Program-made: the position numbers and the translations under genes
Shown: positions 11,001 through 20,383 of the stretch, in pieces
How positions within the stretch are numbered: the stretch's first letter is position 1
Layout: every line of letters starts with the position of its first letter
The notes under the pieces: model-generated
The model's input: the letters and a program-made list of their open reading frames with translations, nothing else
Told to the model about the DNA's origin: nothing
The model's database searches: none
From: Trebouxia sp. TZW2008
Lineage: Eukaryota; Chlorophyta; Trebouxiophyceae; Trebouxiales; Trebouxiaceae
Direction of reading: 5' to 3'
DNA length: 64,000 bases
NCBI GenBank assembly: GCA_002118135.1
Contig: BDIU01000140.1
Coordinates: forward strand, 124,001 to 188,000

Positions 11001-14000
11001 GTTCAACTTGCATCAACAAGACAAGGCTTGTCTGACAAGCAATGCTTGGCCTAGGCTTATTGGCACTGCACTGATTGGCTACCATCCCATCATCATATGA
11101 AGATCTTGAGCTAGTTCCTTGCCCTGTTTGTATTTGAAGATGATTTCATGATCAGAATAGAGTCTCAGGTCATGAAATCATCTTCAAATACAATCAGGGC
11201 AAGGAACTAGCTCGAAAACAAGGCATCAGAGGGTTTGCATGACCTTTGCACCATTGCATAGCTTCGGCAGAGTGCTGAGCAATGTCTTGCCGCATGTAAT
11301 GCTCAAGTCACGAGCAGTTACTGGTTTCAAGCAGACATGGGTCACAGGGCGAGTGCTTGCACTCATCAGCACAATAGCCAGGCTTTCATTGTCAGCAAAG
11401 TGCAATCACTTGGCAGCACGTCCCTGTGATTTGGTGTAGCAGCCTGCATTGATGTAGAACTACATTCTGCTGCACTAAAATACTGAGTTTTGCTACATGC
11501 TGACTGAAGAGGGTTGTCTGCTGGATACAAAATTCTGAAGCGCGTTTGTCATGGTCATACCATACTTGCTCCTCAGGTTAGAGTTATAACATGCTGACAG
11601 CAGGTCGCATGCTATATTTTGATCCGCAGGTGCTAGAATGCTGAGTGACAAAGCTGCCTCTGAGTTTTCGAAGCGACAAAATTTTCAACTTGCCAAAGCT
11701 TGAACTGGTAGCACGCGCTTTTGAATAATGCATGCAAAGTTCTTGAGGAGATTAAGCATCTGCAGCTGATATGGCAAAGAAGGCCTGATGCCTTTCTGCC
11801 TGGCTGAATAAACAGCCTTCCTGCCTGCACTGTTTCCCTCGGGTGCCCAAGGCAGGGCTTAGAAACAGAGCCTTCGTGCTGATGCCATGTTACTGTACCA
11901 ATTGTCAGCATGGTGGCCAGTTGAGCATGATTCAGCCTTTTACAGCACAACTGTGTGCATGGTAGGCTTTCAAAAAGGTAGCAGCGGTCTTTCATGTCAG
12001 TAACGTGGCCATAGTCAAAGGCATCTTCAACTTTGGCGGCATGATTGTGCGTACTTTGGCACCTGCCAAGAATGTAGCAGCCGTATTGCTTGTTAGTATT
12101 TTGGCCATCGTGAAAGGCATCTTCAGCTTTGTGGCATGATTGTGTGCGTGATGAGGTGTGTCAAATCTGCAATGCTCTTGCAAGCAGCAAACTGGGCATG
12201 CAGCATGGAGAGGTGGATCAAGAGTGGTAACAGCTGATGCTGTTGATGTTGTTCCCGTTGTCTGATTTGCACCTGCATGTTGACCCCGCAGACTGCTGCT
12301 GTTGCAACAAGCGTGCAGAATGGCAGCTCAAAGTACAGTGAATTCTCTTCTAAGACACTCAATGTAAGGACAATTTTAATGTAGGGACAATGCAGTTGGT
12401 CACCAATCACTGCATTCCAACTGCAGTAGTCCCTCTGAGTAAGGACAATGCAATAGTTGTTCAATATAAGGACAAACTTTGGGCAATCAAAATAGTTGTT
12501 ACAAAGAGAGTGTACTGTACTGCACTCCACGTGCACATGTGCTGTGCCGCCTTCTCATCGTGTATCACCTGCAAGGTATTTATCTGCAGACACACAGACA
12601 AAAAGGTGACAGTAACAATGAACGCCATCTGCACTAACCCCCATCGGATGTCAGAAACAGCATCGCTTGCCTGCATGCTTGCTGGCTTGCTTGCGTAAAG
12701 CAACATCTAGATCAAGTGCTGATTGCTTAACACTGCAAATTGCGACAGAGCTCAGCAGGAGCATTTCAATCTGAATGTGTTGAACTGACTGATTGCATGA
12801 CTCAGTGATTGCTTGATGTGTGCGTCGCGGACATCAACAAGGGGATTGCAATCATTTGCCTTGTCTGATTCTTTGACTGCTTGACTGACTGGTTCATTGC
12901 TGTGTACAGATTGCAGTGGAGAACAACAGGGGCATCAACCCCAAGGGCTACGGCCGTCCATCCATCCTAGCCTTGTCACGTCAAGGTGTGCCCAACCTGC
13001 CCGGTACCTCCAAGGAGGGTGTTGCCAAGGGCGGCTACATTGTACACGGCGGCGACGGCAAGCCTGACGCCATCATCATGGCAACAGGTAAGCTTAGTAC
13101 AGTGAATTTTCTGTCTTGTTTGCATGGCTTGTGTGGGTTTTGTAAGGGTAGTTGAGTGTTACACGGCAGTGACGTCAAGCCTGCTGCCCTCATCATGGCC
13201 ACTGGTAGATTTCTCAGCATTCAACCCTGCAGTATGTTTCATCTAGCTGTGTATGCACCTTTTCCTCCCTGTCAGCTTGGCATTGTATGTGAGTGCAAAG
13301 AGTGGCTACACTGTATACGGTGGTGACAGCAAGCCTGATGCCATCATGATGACCACTGGTACGCTCAGCCCCCTCTATAGTAGTGCTCTCTTGAATTGCA
13401 TGGGCAGGCTTGGCTTGCTGTCATGTCAACCTTTAGTGCTGCCTCACCTGCTTTGCAGCCATGTCACACAGTCTAGGGTGCAGTTGGTCGAGACTGTAAG
13501 CTTGGCCTGCCCTCTTCAGTCCAGGCAGTCTGTGCTGTCATTAATCACCAAAGCACGCCATGCCTCTCACAGCGGTGTTTGGTTGCTAGGCACTGAGTTG
13601 GGGCTAGCAGTGGACGCAGCCAAGGAGGTAGAGAAGGACGGCAAGAAGGTGCGAGTGGTGTCCCTGGTCTCGTGGGAGCTCTTTGAGGAGCAGGGCAAGG
13701 AGTACAAGGTGTGGCTTTGATTATGCTGCTTACAAGCAAGGGCTGTGAATATGTTGCTGGAAATCATGTCTTTAGCCTGCGCTATGTCCTGTTGGATGGC
13801 TCAACCCTGTGCTATGTGCTGTTTACCACTTGTGTCTTAGAACGTGCTACATACTGTGAAAGTCTGGTATATGACTCTGCTGTATGCTGTCCAGAGTCAT
13901 ATACCAGGCTTTGCTATGTGCTGTGGGCAGTTGCATTTGAGATTGTGCTGCATGCTTTTTAGAGCTGCTTGGTGAGCAGATGTCTGGCAATTGCGTCCTG

Positions 14001-14585
14001 CATCTCTTGCCAGGTGCTGGAGGTGATTGGCAGTTGTCTGCACGCCAAGCAGCTTCAAATTGTCAGCATGTGTGTGCAACTGCTTGCTGCGCAGCTTTCT
14101 GGGCAAAGCCTCCCACAGTGTGTGTCTTCAAATTCCTGTCACTGTGATTGGCATGAACAGCTTGACATGACATCAGACTGTCAGCAGTTGGCTGGGTATA
14201 GTAGTGGCTTCCTCCAAACAACTCAGCTACAATTTTGCTTGTATGCTTTCTGCAAAACCTGATTTGAGATTTGTGACGTTTTGCTCTTCCCCCACAGGCA
14301 CACTCCGGTCACTTTGTATACAGGTGCACAGCATACTTGTTCCAGTCCTTCAAAGCATTGAGTGCAAATGTTGTGCTGCTGCAGGACTCCATCCTGCCCC
14401 CTGATGTCAAGGCACGTGTGTCAGTTGAGGCAGCATCAACCTTTGGATGGTTGAGGTATGTTGGATTCGAGGGTATCTCATTGGGAGTGGACCAGTTTGG
14501 ACAGTCAGCACCAGCACCCACAATCTATGAGAAGCTTGGAATCACCGTTGACGGTGTTGCAAAGGCGGTCAAGTCTCTGCTATAA
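5028..14585 (+). CDS. transketolase, plastid-targeted
   Basis: Thiamine-diphosphate enzyme that moves two-carbon units between sugar phosphates in the Calvin cycle and pentose phosphate pathway. There are eleven exons: 5028-5492, 5574-5664, 5757-5862, 6193-6545, 8234-8367, 8972-9173, 9573-9793, 10366-10521, 12910-13087, 13590-13708 and 14385-14585. They sum to 742 codons, matching plastid transketolases. The first ~65 residues are rich in Ala, Ser and Arg, with few acidic residues, as in a transit peptide. The mature part begins near '[20 protein letters not shown]'. Signatures seen are [10 protein letters not shown], the ThDP motif [18 protein letters not shown] ending in [54 protein letters not shown] and the C-terminal '[20 protein letters not shown]'. 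Intron 2 is GC-AG (GCATGT...ATATAG). The introns hold several duplicated exon edges, three hairpins and a TIR element, each listed separately. Confidence 0.95.
7005..7445 (+). repeat. degenerate ~110-bp tandem repeat in transketolase intron 4
   Basis: A unit beginning near 'caatggctYatgatggcagcaagcat' and running into 'cacgcagccct..ggcac' recurs at about 7010, 7159, 7268 and 7380, so the period is close to 110 bp for the last three copies. Copies differ by many substitutions. No coding potential is evident. Confidence 0.5.
7563..7751. repeat. inverted repeat with 49-nt arms in transketolase intron 4
   Basis: The left arm 7563-7611 and right arm 7703-7751 are reverse complements at about 45 of 49 positions, with the core 'ccactgtttctgtcctgcag'. 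The 91-nt loop contains a near-copy of a 30-nt stretch just upstream of the left arm ('aggaagccagacctgaa', 7521 and 7642). The RNA would fold into a long hairpin. It could be a foldback element or a small-RNA precursor. Confidence 0.6.
8362..8455 (+). repeat. tandem copies of transketolase exon 5 end plus donor
   Basis: The exon 5 end and donor (GAACAAG|GTACATATACAGTG) is followed by about three more copies of a 23-28-bp unit reading gaacaagatacatataTACAGT. Each copy has lost the GT because the donor G became A. This is an exon edge duplicated into its own intron. Confidence 0.6.
10149..10390 (+). repeat. three copies of an acceptor plus start of transketolase exon 8
   Basis: The exon 8 acceptor and first ~25 bases (10356-10390, cag|TCTGGCACCATCTTTGTGATG) have degenerate copies at about 10149-10190 and 10199-10246. 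Both copies sit upstream in intron 7 and keep the cag. The middle copy preserves 'cagtctatcaccatctttgt'. Only the third copy continues into the conserved coding exon. Confidence 0.6.
11108..11213. repeat. near-perfect 44-bp inverted repeat (hairpin) in transketolase intron 8
   Basis: The arms 11108-11151 and 11170-11213 are reverse complements with one mismatch in 44 (ctgTttg versus ctgAttg). They are separated by an 18-nt loop. The transcript of this intron would form a 44-bp stem, the size and shape of algal/plant small-RNA precursors. No TA or other clear target duplication flanks it, so it does not look like a standard MITE. Other explanations are a recent foldback insertion or an inverted duplication formed by template switching. 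Confidence 0.7.
12336..12517. mobile_element. short TIR element, copy 1 (pogo/Tigger-like MITE)
   Basis: The element lies between TA dinucleotides (12334-12335 and 12518-12519). Its left end reads CAGTGAATTCTCTTCTAAGA. Its right end, reverse complemented, reads CAGTACACTCTCTTTGTAAC. The inverted CAGT..TCTCTT ends with TA targets resemble Tc1/mariner-superfamily (pogo-type) elements. At 182 bp it has no room for a transposase. A second copy lies at 52972-53160. It sits in transketolase intron 8. Confidence 0.6.
13036..13358 (+). repeat. three copies of transketolase exon 9 end plus donor
   Basis: The end of exon 9 (13036-13087, coding [20 protein letters not shown] then GTAAGC) is repeated at about 13158-13207 and 13301-13358, spaced 114-150 bp apart. 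Copy 3 still reads [18 protein letters not shown] followed by a GT donor. Copy 2 retains '[10 protein letters not shown]' then GT. All three run in the same direction. Splicing of the first joins phase-correctly to exon 10. Confidence 0.8.
13861..13910. repeat. short inverted repeat, 19-nt arms
   Basis: The arms 13861-13879 and 13892-13910 are reverse complements with one difference that would be a G-U pair in RNA; the loop is 12 nt. The element lies in transketolase intron 10, inside a stretch with repeated 'gctatgtgctg' words. It is a compact hairpin of unknown role. Confidence 0.55.
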
Positions 14586-15836
14586 ATAACTAGCCAGAGT
14601 TCTGCCACTGTGAGCAGTTTATAGCAGCTTAGCTTTGCTTTCTGTCAAGTTTTGTGCAGGATGCCATCTGTGCAATTGTCTGTTTTGACTGTCAGTGCAG
14701 TCTTTCTGAATCAAGTTTTGATTGGTGGCTGAGCAAAATATAGCTTGTGATGCACGGACTGTTTGGCAATAAATACCTGGCATGAGTACGTTGATTGACC
14801 AGTCACAAGACAACATGTTGATAGACCCATCAGTCTTTATCAGTCTACTCGAGCATGGCCTTGTTTGCCCAAAACGTTACTTGTTTTCTGTAAGCAAGTC
14901 CCTGAACTCGCGCTTTTGTACTGGCGTACTGGCATATGGTCATGTTCTACTGAACAGCCCTTTCAACGTTGCCAGCTGATTGACAGCTCTGCATCTGATA
15001 GCAGGTAGAGAGCTGGATGTACTATCTATGTACTATTCAGTCAGCTTCATGCCATGAAGCCCTCAATTATCATACCTGGCAATGGCGCTCTGCATGGGCT
15101 TCAGCAACACGTGCCTGCATTGGAAACATCTCCCCAAGATGACTTATTAGGCCTGCACAGTCTGGGAAAGCAAAGTGCAGACAGCAACGCAGACGGCAGT
15201 CATTGAGTGCAGACGGGTGATCTGGAGGGGTTGCCAGTCAACATTGGCTTAGTTGCTCTGTTGGAGACTCAGAGGTCACTTGGGCATGAGAGTATCTGTG
15301 ACACCACTCACACCTAAGCTGATGCATATGCCGCACAATTCCGCACAGAGTATAGAGTCTACAGTTGCTGCTGCCGATGCTGCGCATCTGTCTTATACCG
15401 TAGACTGAGCTGCAGCTGCGCTGTAGCTTGCCGACCACGAGTGCTGAGCATCAAGCAACAACTGATCCCGAGTTAAGAATTGACTACCTGAAAAATAGCA
15501 ACCAAGTTGGTCTGTTGGCAGATGCTTCCCACAGGTTGAATGCCAAATCAGGTCACTGATTTTGCCCTTGCTCTGCATTGAGACAAATTGAGAGCAAGGG
15601 CAGACTGTTTACTTCCATGCTGTTGAGTCTGTGGGGTTGAGTCATGGGTCAATCTTATGCAGCTATCTTGTTTGAGCTATTGTATTGACTTTCCGCGAGT
15701 CGCGTTGACTTCGAAAGTAGCGCCGTTGGCACGCACGTCGAGACCTTTGCGCGAGCAGGCTTGTGCCGACAATTGCTGACTCTGGCGAGCAAGATCTTTT
15801 GATTCTCAGCGTGCTCAGCTTGAGTTGCGTGACTTC
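14586..15836. other. intergenic, no recognised gene
   Basis: This is the 3' flank of transketolase and 5' flank of the next plus-strand gene. An AATAAA-like word (gcaataaatacc) lies near 14768, about 185 bp after the transketolase stop, and could be a polyadenylation signal. Two nearby stretches (15230-15440) have short frames without motifs. I see no other gene. Confidence 0.4.
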
Positions 15837-16641
15837 ATGCACCAAACCGCCGTACTCCAGCCCGGCGTCAGCTTTGCACAACGGCTAGCACCCCGACATA
15901 TAGGCTGTACCCGCTCAAGACGTACACATGCAATCCGTGCCGCAGCTGCTGGTGAGCAGCTCTGGCCAAAGCAGCAGTCTTATGTGTTGCATGCAGACGT
16001 TATAGTCGCCCTGCTTTGGCGAATCAAGACCTTGCGGACCTGACGTTCGCTGATGCTTTGCAGCCCCAGCTATGACATTCAATATAGCAGAAACAAGCAT
16101 CACCTTTCCGTTTCAAAAGCTTCAAGCGCAGCAGCTCAGCAACTCCATCACAGAGCTAATACAGACCTTTGCAGCTAAGCAGGAAGCAGAAAGACCTAAG
16201 CGATGGAAAGCCATGGAGTATAAGCATAAAGGCAAGTCCATCACACATGACTGACAGCATCTGCATACAGCCACATGCACACATTGCCTTCATGCCTGCA
16301 TGCTAAGCTTAAGAACAGCTTGTTGTGTGATTGTGACGCTGACTGCATGTTTGACTAATTACATTCAGAAGGTGGCAAGCATGCACACATGTCACATGTG
16401 AGTCACCATGCATATGAGTCACGTATGACTTGTAAAGAACACCAGATGTGTGCACACAGGTAACGACGGTCAACCTGGCCAAGAGCTAGAATATTTGGAA
16501 GTTTTTTGCAATCCAAACGCATATGCAACAGCGTTTGATGCAAAGGTGTTGATCACATTGCGTGGTCAGGGCCTAAAGGTCACCACAGAAGGGCGATTAA
16601 GCAACTTAAAGGGAGATGTTGACACTTTTCTTGGACAGTGA
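15837..16641 (+). CDS. small plastid-targeted protein, family unnamed
   Basis: The exons 15837-15951, 16064-16231 and 16460-16641 join in phase into 154 residues. The N-terminus ([17 protein letters not shown]..., then an Arg-rich segment and Ala-Ala-Ala-Gly) has the composition of a chloroplast transit peptide ending near residue 40. The mature part is a small soluble domain with an amphipathic helix ([18 protein letters not shown]) followed by a beta-rich end, '[20 protein letters not shown]' and '[19 protein letters not shown]'. I believe this resembles a conserved plant/algal plastid protein of unknown function but cannot name it. Intron 2 starts with GC (GCAAGT), and joining there keeps KHKGNDGQ in frame. 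Confidence 0.65.
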
Positions 16642-17723
16642 TAGTATGGCATGCACTGATGGGTCTGCCGACCCTGCTTTGTGAGCCAGCAGAAAGCACG
16701 AAGAGCTTGGTGGCAGGATGCGTTGCTTGGAATTGAAAGTTACAGCTGCAAATGACCATTGGTGCTTGCAGACTTTGTGCCTGATCAGCAAAGCGCGATT
16801 TCAATTGCAAAGCGTGTTTGATAACTGACACTATCCGCAAGGATATGACAGACCTTTGGCCATATGATCACCTCACATTGATGACTGTTTGATGGAAAGC
16901 CACATGACGTTGCAGCACCTAGAAAGCACAGGCGTCTGATGACCTGACACACATTAGGACTGCGACCAAGTAAAGTCTCAGCCAGCACCTTGGCACAAAG
17001 ATTCCAGTCCATGTATGAGGATAAATGCAAGTTTTTGCAGTCATGCGCTGAGTGACAGACTGCTGGTGATGCGCTGAGGTGTTACTAACATATGTGAATG
17101 ATGTATTACTGACATTGACTTCAGTGCCAAGGTCTGTCATTTGCTCCCTCTTCTGCCAAGTGTCCTTCATCCAGAGCTTGAGCTTCCTGCATGCATGCAG
17201 CCTCAGAACAAAACGCTACATGTAGCTCAGAAAGCAAAGACAAGGAAAGGCTACGCTGTTAGGCATCACGACATAGACGCCTCTGTGAAATGATGCAGCC
17301 TGGGGTCTCAACCCACCACCAGATATGGTGACATGGGTGTGGTGCCTAGGTCTGATGATACCACCAAAACTGTGATGGTGATTTTCATTCTTAAGCAAAT
17401 GTTAGCTTGCATGTCATGCTACGGTATCAGTGCTGCTGAATGAGAGGCTGGTAACATGCTGACACTGTGCAGTTGATTGCTTCTGTACGTACCTAACTGG
17501 GCCTGCTGAGCCTGCCTGGCCCACTTTTATAATGAAAATGACACCGTGCTGCTTTCTACTGCAGAGACAGCACTGTACATGTCAACACCAGCATTGCAAC
17601 ATCATTATTTCACTGTACTTGTCATCAACAGCATTTGACTGTTTGTATCAAGAAGAGCATATCAAAATCAGCCAAACAGTCAAGTGGTATCTTGACATGC
17701 TTTGAGACTCAATGGTCACTTGG
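16642..17723. other. intergenic between convergent genes
   Basis: This interval separates the 3' ends of the small plastid gene (plus) and the SICKLE-like gene (minus). Short open frames are present but lack family motifs. I see no RNA gene or mobile element. Confidence 0.4.
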
Positions 17724-20005
17724 TTATAAGAGCATCTGCAGTGCAGGGCTTTGCCTGACCTGCTCAGCTGCTTCAAAAGCCTCTGACATGCTTCTGCCAG
17801 TCACACTGCCCTTGATCTCTGTGGAAGGAGTCTCATTGCTAGGTTCAGGCTGTTGTAGATCTGTTGGTTGCAAATATTGCTGCATGAGAGCGGCCCAGGG
17901 GTCTTGAAGCATAGCCGGGTTGGCATAGGCTTCAATGTTGACTTCAGCGCCAGCATCCCTGATTCAGCCGAAAACGTGTGAGAAAAAAGACAGAGAGGAT
18001 CTACACCCTTTGTTCGGCCGACGTATTGGATCAGATGTGTCAGAATACATGTCCCAACTGTTTCTCAGTGTTCACAAACATGTAAGTGCTCCATTGAAAC
18101 CAGCGCGTCAAAGATGTAAGCCCTGTGACACTAGGGTATGGGGGTAGTATGAAAGCTTGAATGGATGCTTGGTCCAAGCATCTGCAACCTGTGCAAAGCA
18201 ACAGCCATAAGTCATTCACGCTCTGACCATCTAGAAGACAGGCAGCTGCTCTGGCATGAATAGCACTGCAGGCTGTATTCATGGACCAGAGTCAGCCTGT
18301 TGTTGCTTGATTTTGACCTTTTGTGAAAGCAGGATCAAGCAGGACACAAGCTGTGAAGGCTGTTTGCTTCAGGCCCAACTTTGATGCTAGGTTCTGCAGA
18401 CAATGTTGCGTTGCTGCATTTGAAGCCCATTTGCAGGAACTCGATCATAAGTCAGCAACTGCAAAGCCTCACAAAACAAAACAGGTCTTTTCAACATGGG
18501 TCAATGAAGTCAGGTGAGTCAAAGGCTGTAGTCAGCTGCACGTTGAAGCAAGTGCGGCTGCACATGCCAGTTGCAACCATGGAAGTGGATTCTCAAGATG
18601 ACCTCAGTTGCGCCACTAGGCAGCACTGACTGCCCAGGAGACATTCTTCACTGGGGAGACTGCCTCTATGACTATGCGCATCAAAAAATGTTTGGCTTCT
18701 TTTGACAAAAAGGATCTTGACAAAGCGCACCTGTGTCTTCGACCTCTTCCTCTGCCTCTTGAGTGACTGCTGCCACGTGAGTCCCTGCCCCTTCCCCTCC
18801 CTTGAGGTGGGGGCCCTGGCCCCAGGCCTTGGGGAGCTTGTGGGCCAACAGGAAATCCTTGCATGAACCCTGGATATTGCTGACCCATAGCTGCAGTGTT
18901 GGAGTCAGGAAGGGGGGTGGGCCTGGGACCAGGAGGTGGGGGCGGCAGCGGGGAGTGGGGGCCAAATCCAGGAGGGCCTGGGGCAGGTGGCATCATTGCA
19001 GGAGGGCGCATGTGATTTGACCAAGGATGCTGACCCAACCCCATACCTGCAACAGTGCACTTTGTATTGCGCCTTGCTGCATATTGTGAGTATGTCTGCA
19101 TATGATACACAGCTTGGGCATGGTTTCCCGTGCTGTGGTATGCGTGTTATGTGGGAGACAAAACTGCATCAGTGCAGAATGCATAGCAGTTGCAAAGCTC
19201 AGTACAACTCCAGGTGGGCATGCTGCAATGTGGATTTGAGTGTTGACTCAGATGTGTCTGCTCATGTAAGGCATAAGGAGGCACATGAGCTTGTGGCTTT
19301 GGAGACGCAGATGCAGACTATGCATTCTCATGCACCCATGACAGCTTGATTTTGGCTCAGCAACACAAACACTGTCAATATATACCTTGAGCAGAATTGT
19401 ATGGCTGATTATGCGGTTGCTGAAGAAACCCTGCTTGCGCTGATGCCTGCATGTGTGGCTGATGATCAAAATGCTGAGAGGGCCTGGGTTGACCAGCAAA
19501 GCTGTGTGGTTGTGAAGATGTTGCTGGTTGCCCTGGTGCTGTTTGAAATTGCTGAGGCAACGCGCTGATGCCAGCTTGAACATTGCCAAGGCCATGCCTT
19601 GAAGACTGCTTTGCAGCTGCAGGGCGTGCTTGCAGCATGGCAATGGGGTCACTGCAGCGTGAGTGTAAAGTCAGTTGAAATGCTTGTCTGTCAAGCAAGG
19701 CCTGCTGTGAAACGTCGCTCCAGACCTGTAGAAGCTAAAAGTTGTTGGAGTAGGGGTGCTTTCTCGCTCCTGCTCGTTCAAGGGGTTGACCATGATAGCA
19801 CTTCCTGCACACGTCCCAATCCTGTGGTGCAGTGCCCTGGACTAGCGCCTGTAGGCATGCAGGTGCTAAGACTAGGGGCTTTTATAGGGGCAGTAGGTGC
19901 GTCATCGTCCGCAGCCTCACCACTTTCTACAGCTTGTGCTGCGTCCGCTTCTTGGCGCATCAGCTTTAGCCGCTTGCGCCGTTCAGCCGGGTCAACGTTC
20001 CCCAT
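17724..20005 (-). CDS. SICKLE-like proline-rich nuclear protein
   Basis: Exons (minus): 19921-20005, 19726-19804, 19386-19651, 18731-19046 and 17724-17958, all phase-consistent, giving 326 residues. The order of features matches plant SICKLE. First comes a basic N-terminal helix ERRKRLKLMRQEAD. Next is a short motif, NPLNEQ..TFSFYSDPIAML, that becomes continuous only when the 74-nt intron is removed. Then follow a Gln/Pro-rich linker, a PPPPPGPRP stretch, an RGRGR box and a C-terminal 'NPAMLQDPWAALMQQY'. Arabidopsis SICKLE is about this size and has been linked to microRNA accumulation and RNA splicing, so a nuclear RNA role is inferred here. The gene is divergent from ANP32, 378 bp apart. 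Assignment relies on remembered motif order, not an alignment. Confidence 0.65.
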
Positions 20006-20383
20006 GGCCGCTCAGTGATCTCAGATCATGCACACCACGCAAGTTTAGCCGCAGGCACCTGGACGGCAGTTTCACCACTAACTGCTTGCTATAGCAGCAT
20101 TTTCATACAACATGCGCACGCCAGCCGAGAGCCTGCGATGTCACATTCGAGCCGTGATCATGACCGCCAGTATCACATGCTGATGCTTTGGCAAAACAGT
20201 TTTGCCATGCGCTGAACCGAAAAGCAACGGGCTGCGGTGCTTTGTCTTGATACGCTTGCCTTGCACGATTTCTGATTGTTGGCAAAATACAGAGGAACAG
20301 GAGAACCGCTTGTGTGTTACGTCCAGTTCCAAGCCAGCAGGCGCCAAAATAGGCGCAGCAGCAGAGCTTAGTGCTGAGTGTTC
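20006..20383. promoter_or_regulatory. bidirectional promoter interval
   Basis: These 378 bp separate the start codons of the SICKLE-like gene (minus) and the ANP32-like gene (plus). Both promoters must overlap here. I see no TATA box. The stretch 20104-20160 is relatively CpG-rich. Confidence 0.45.
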
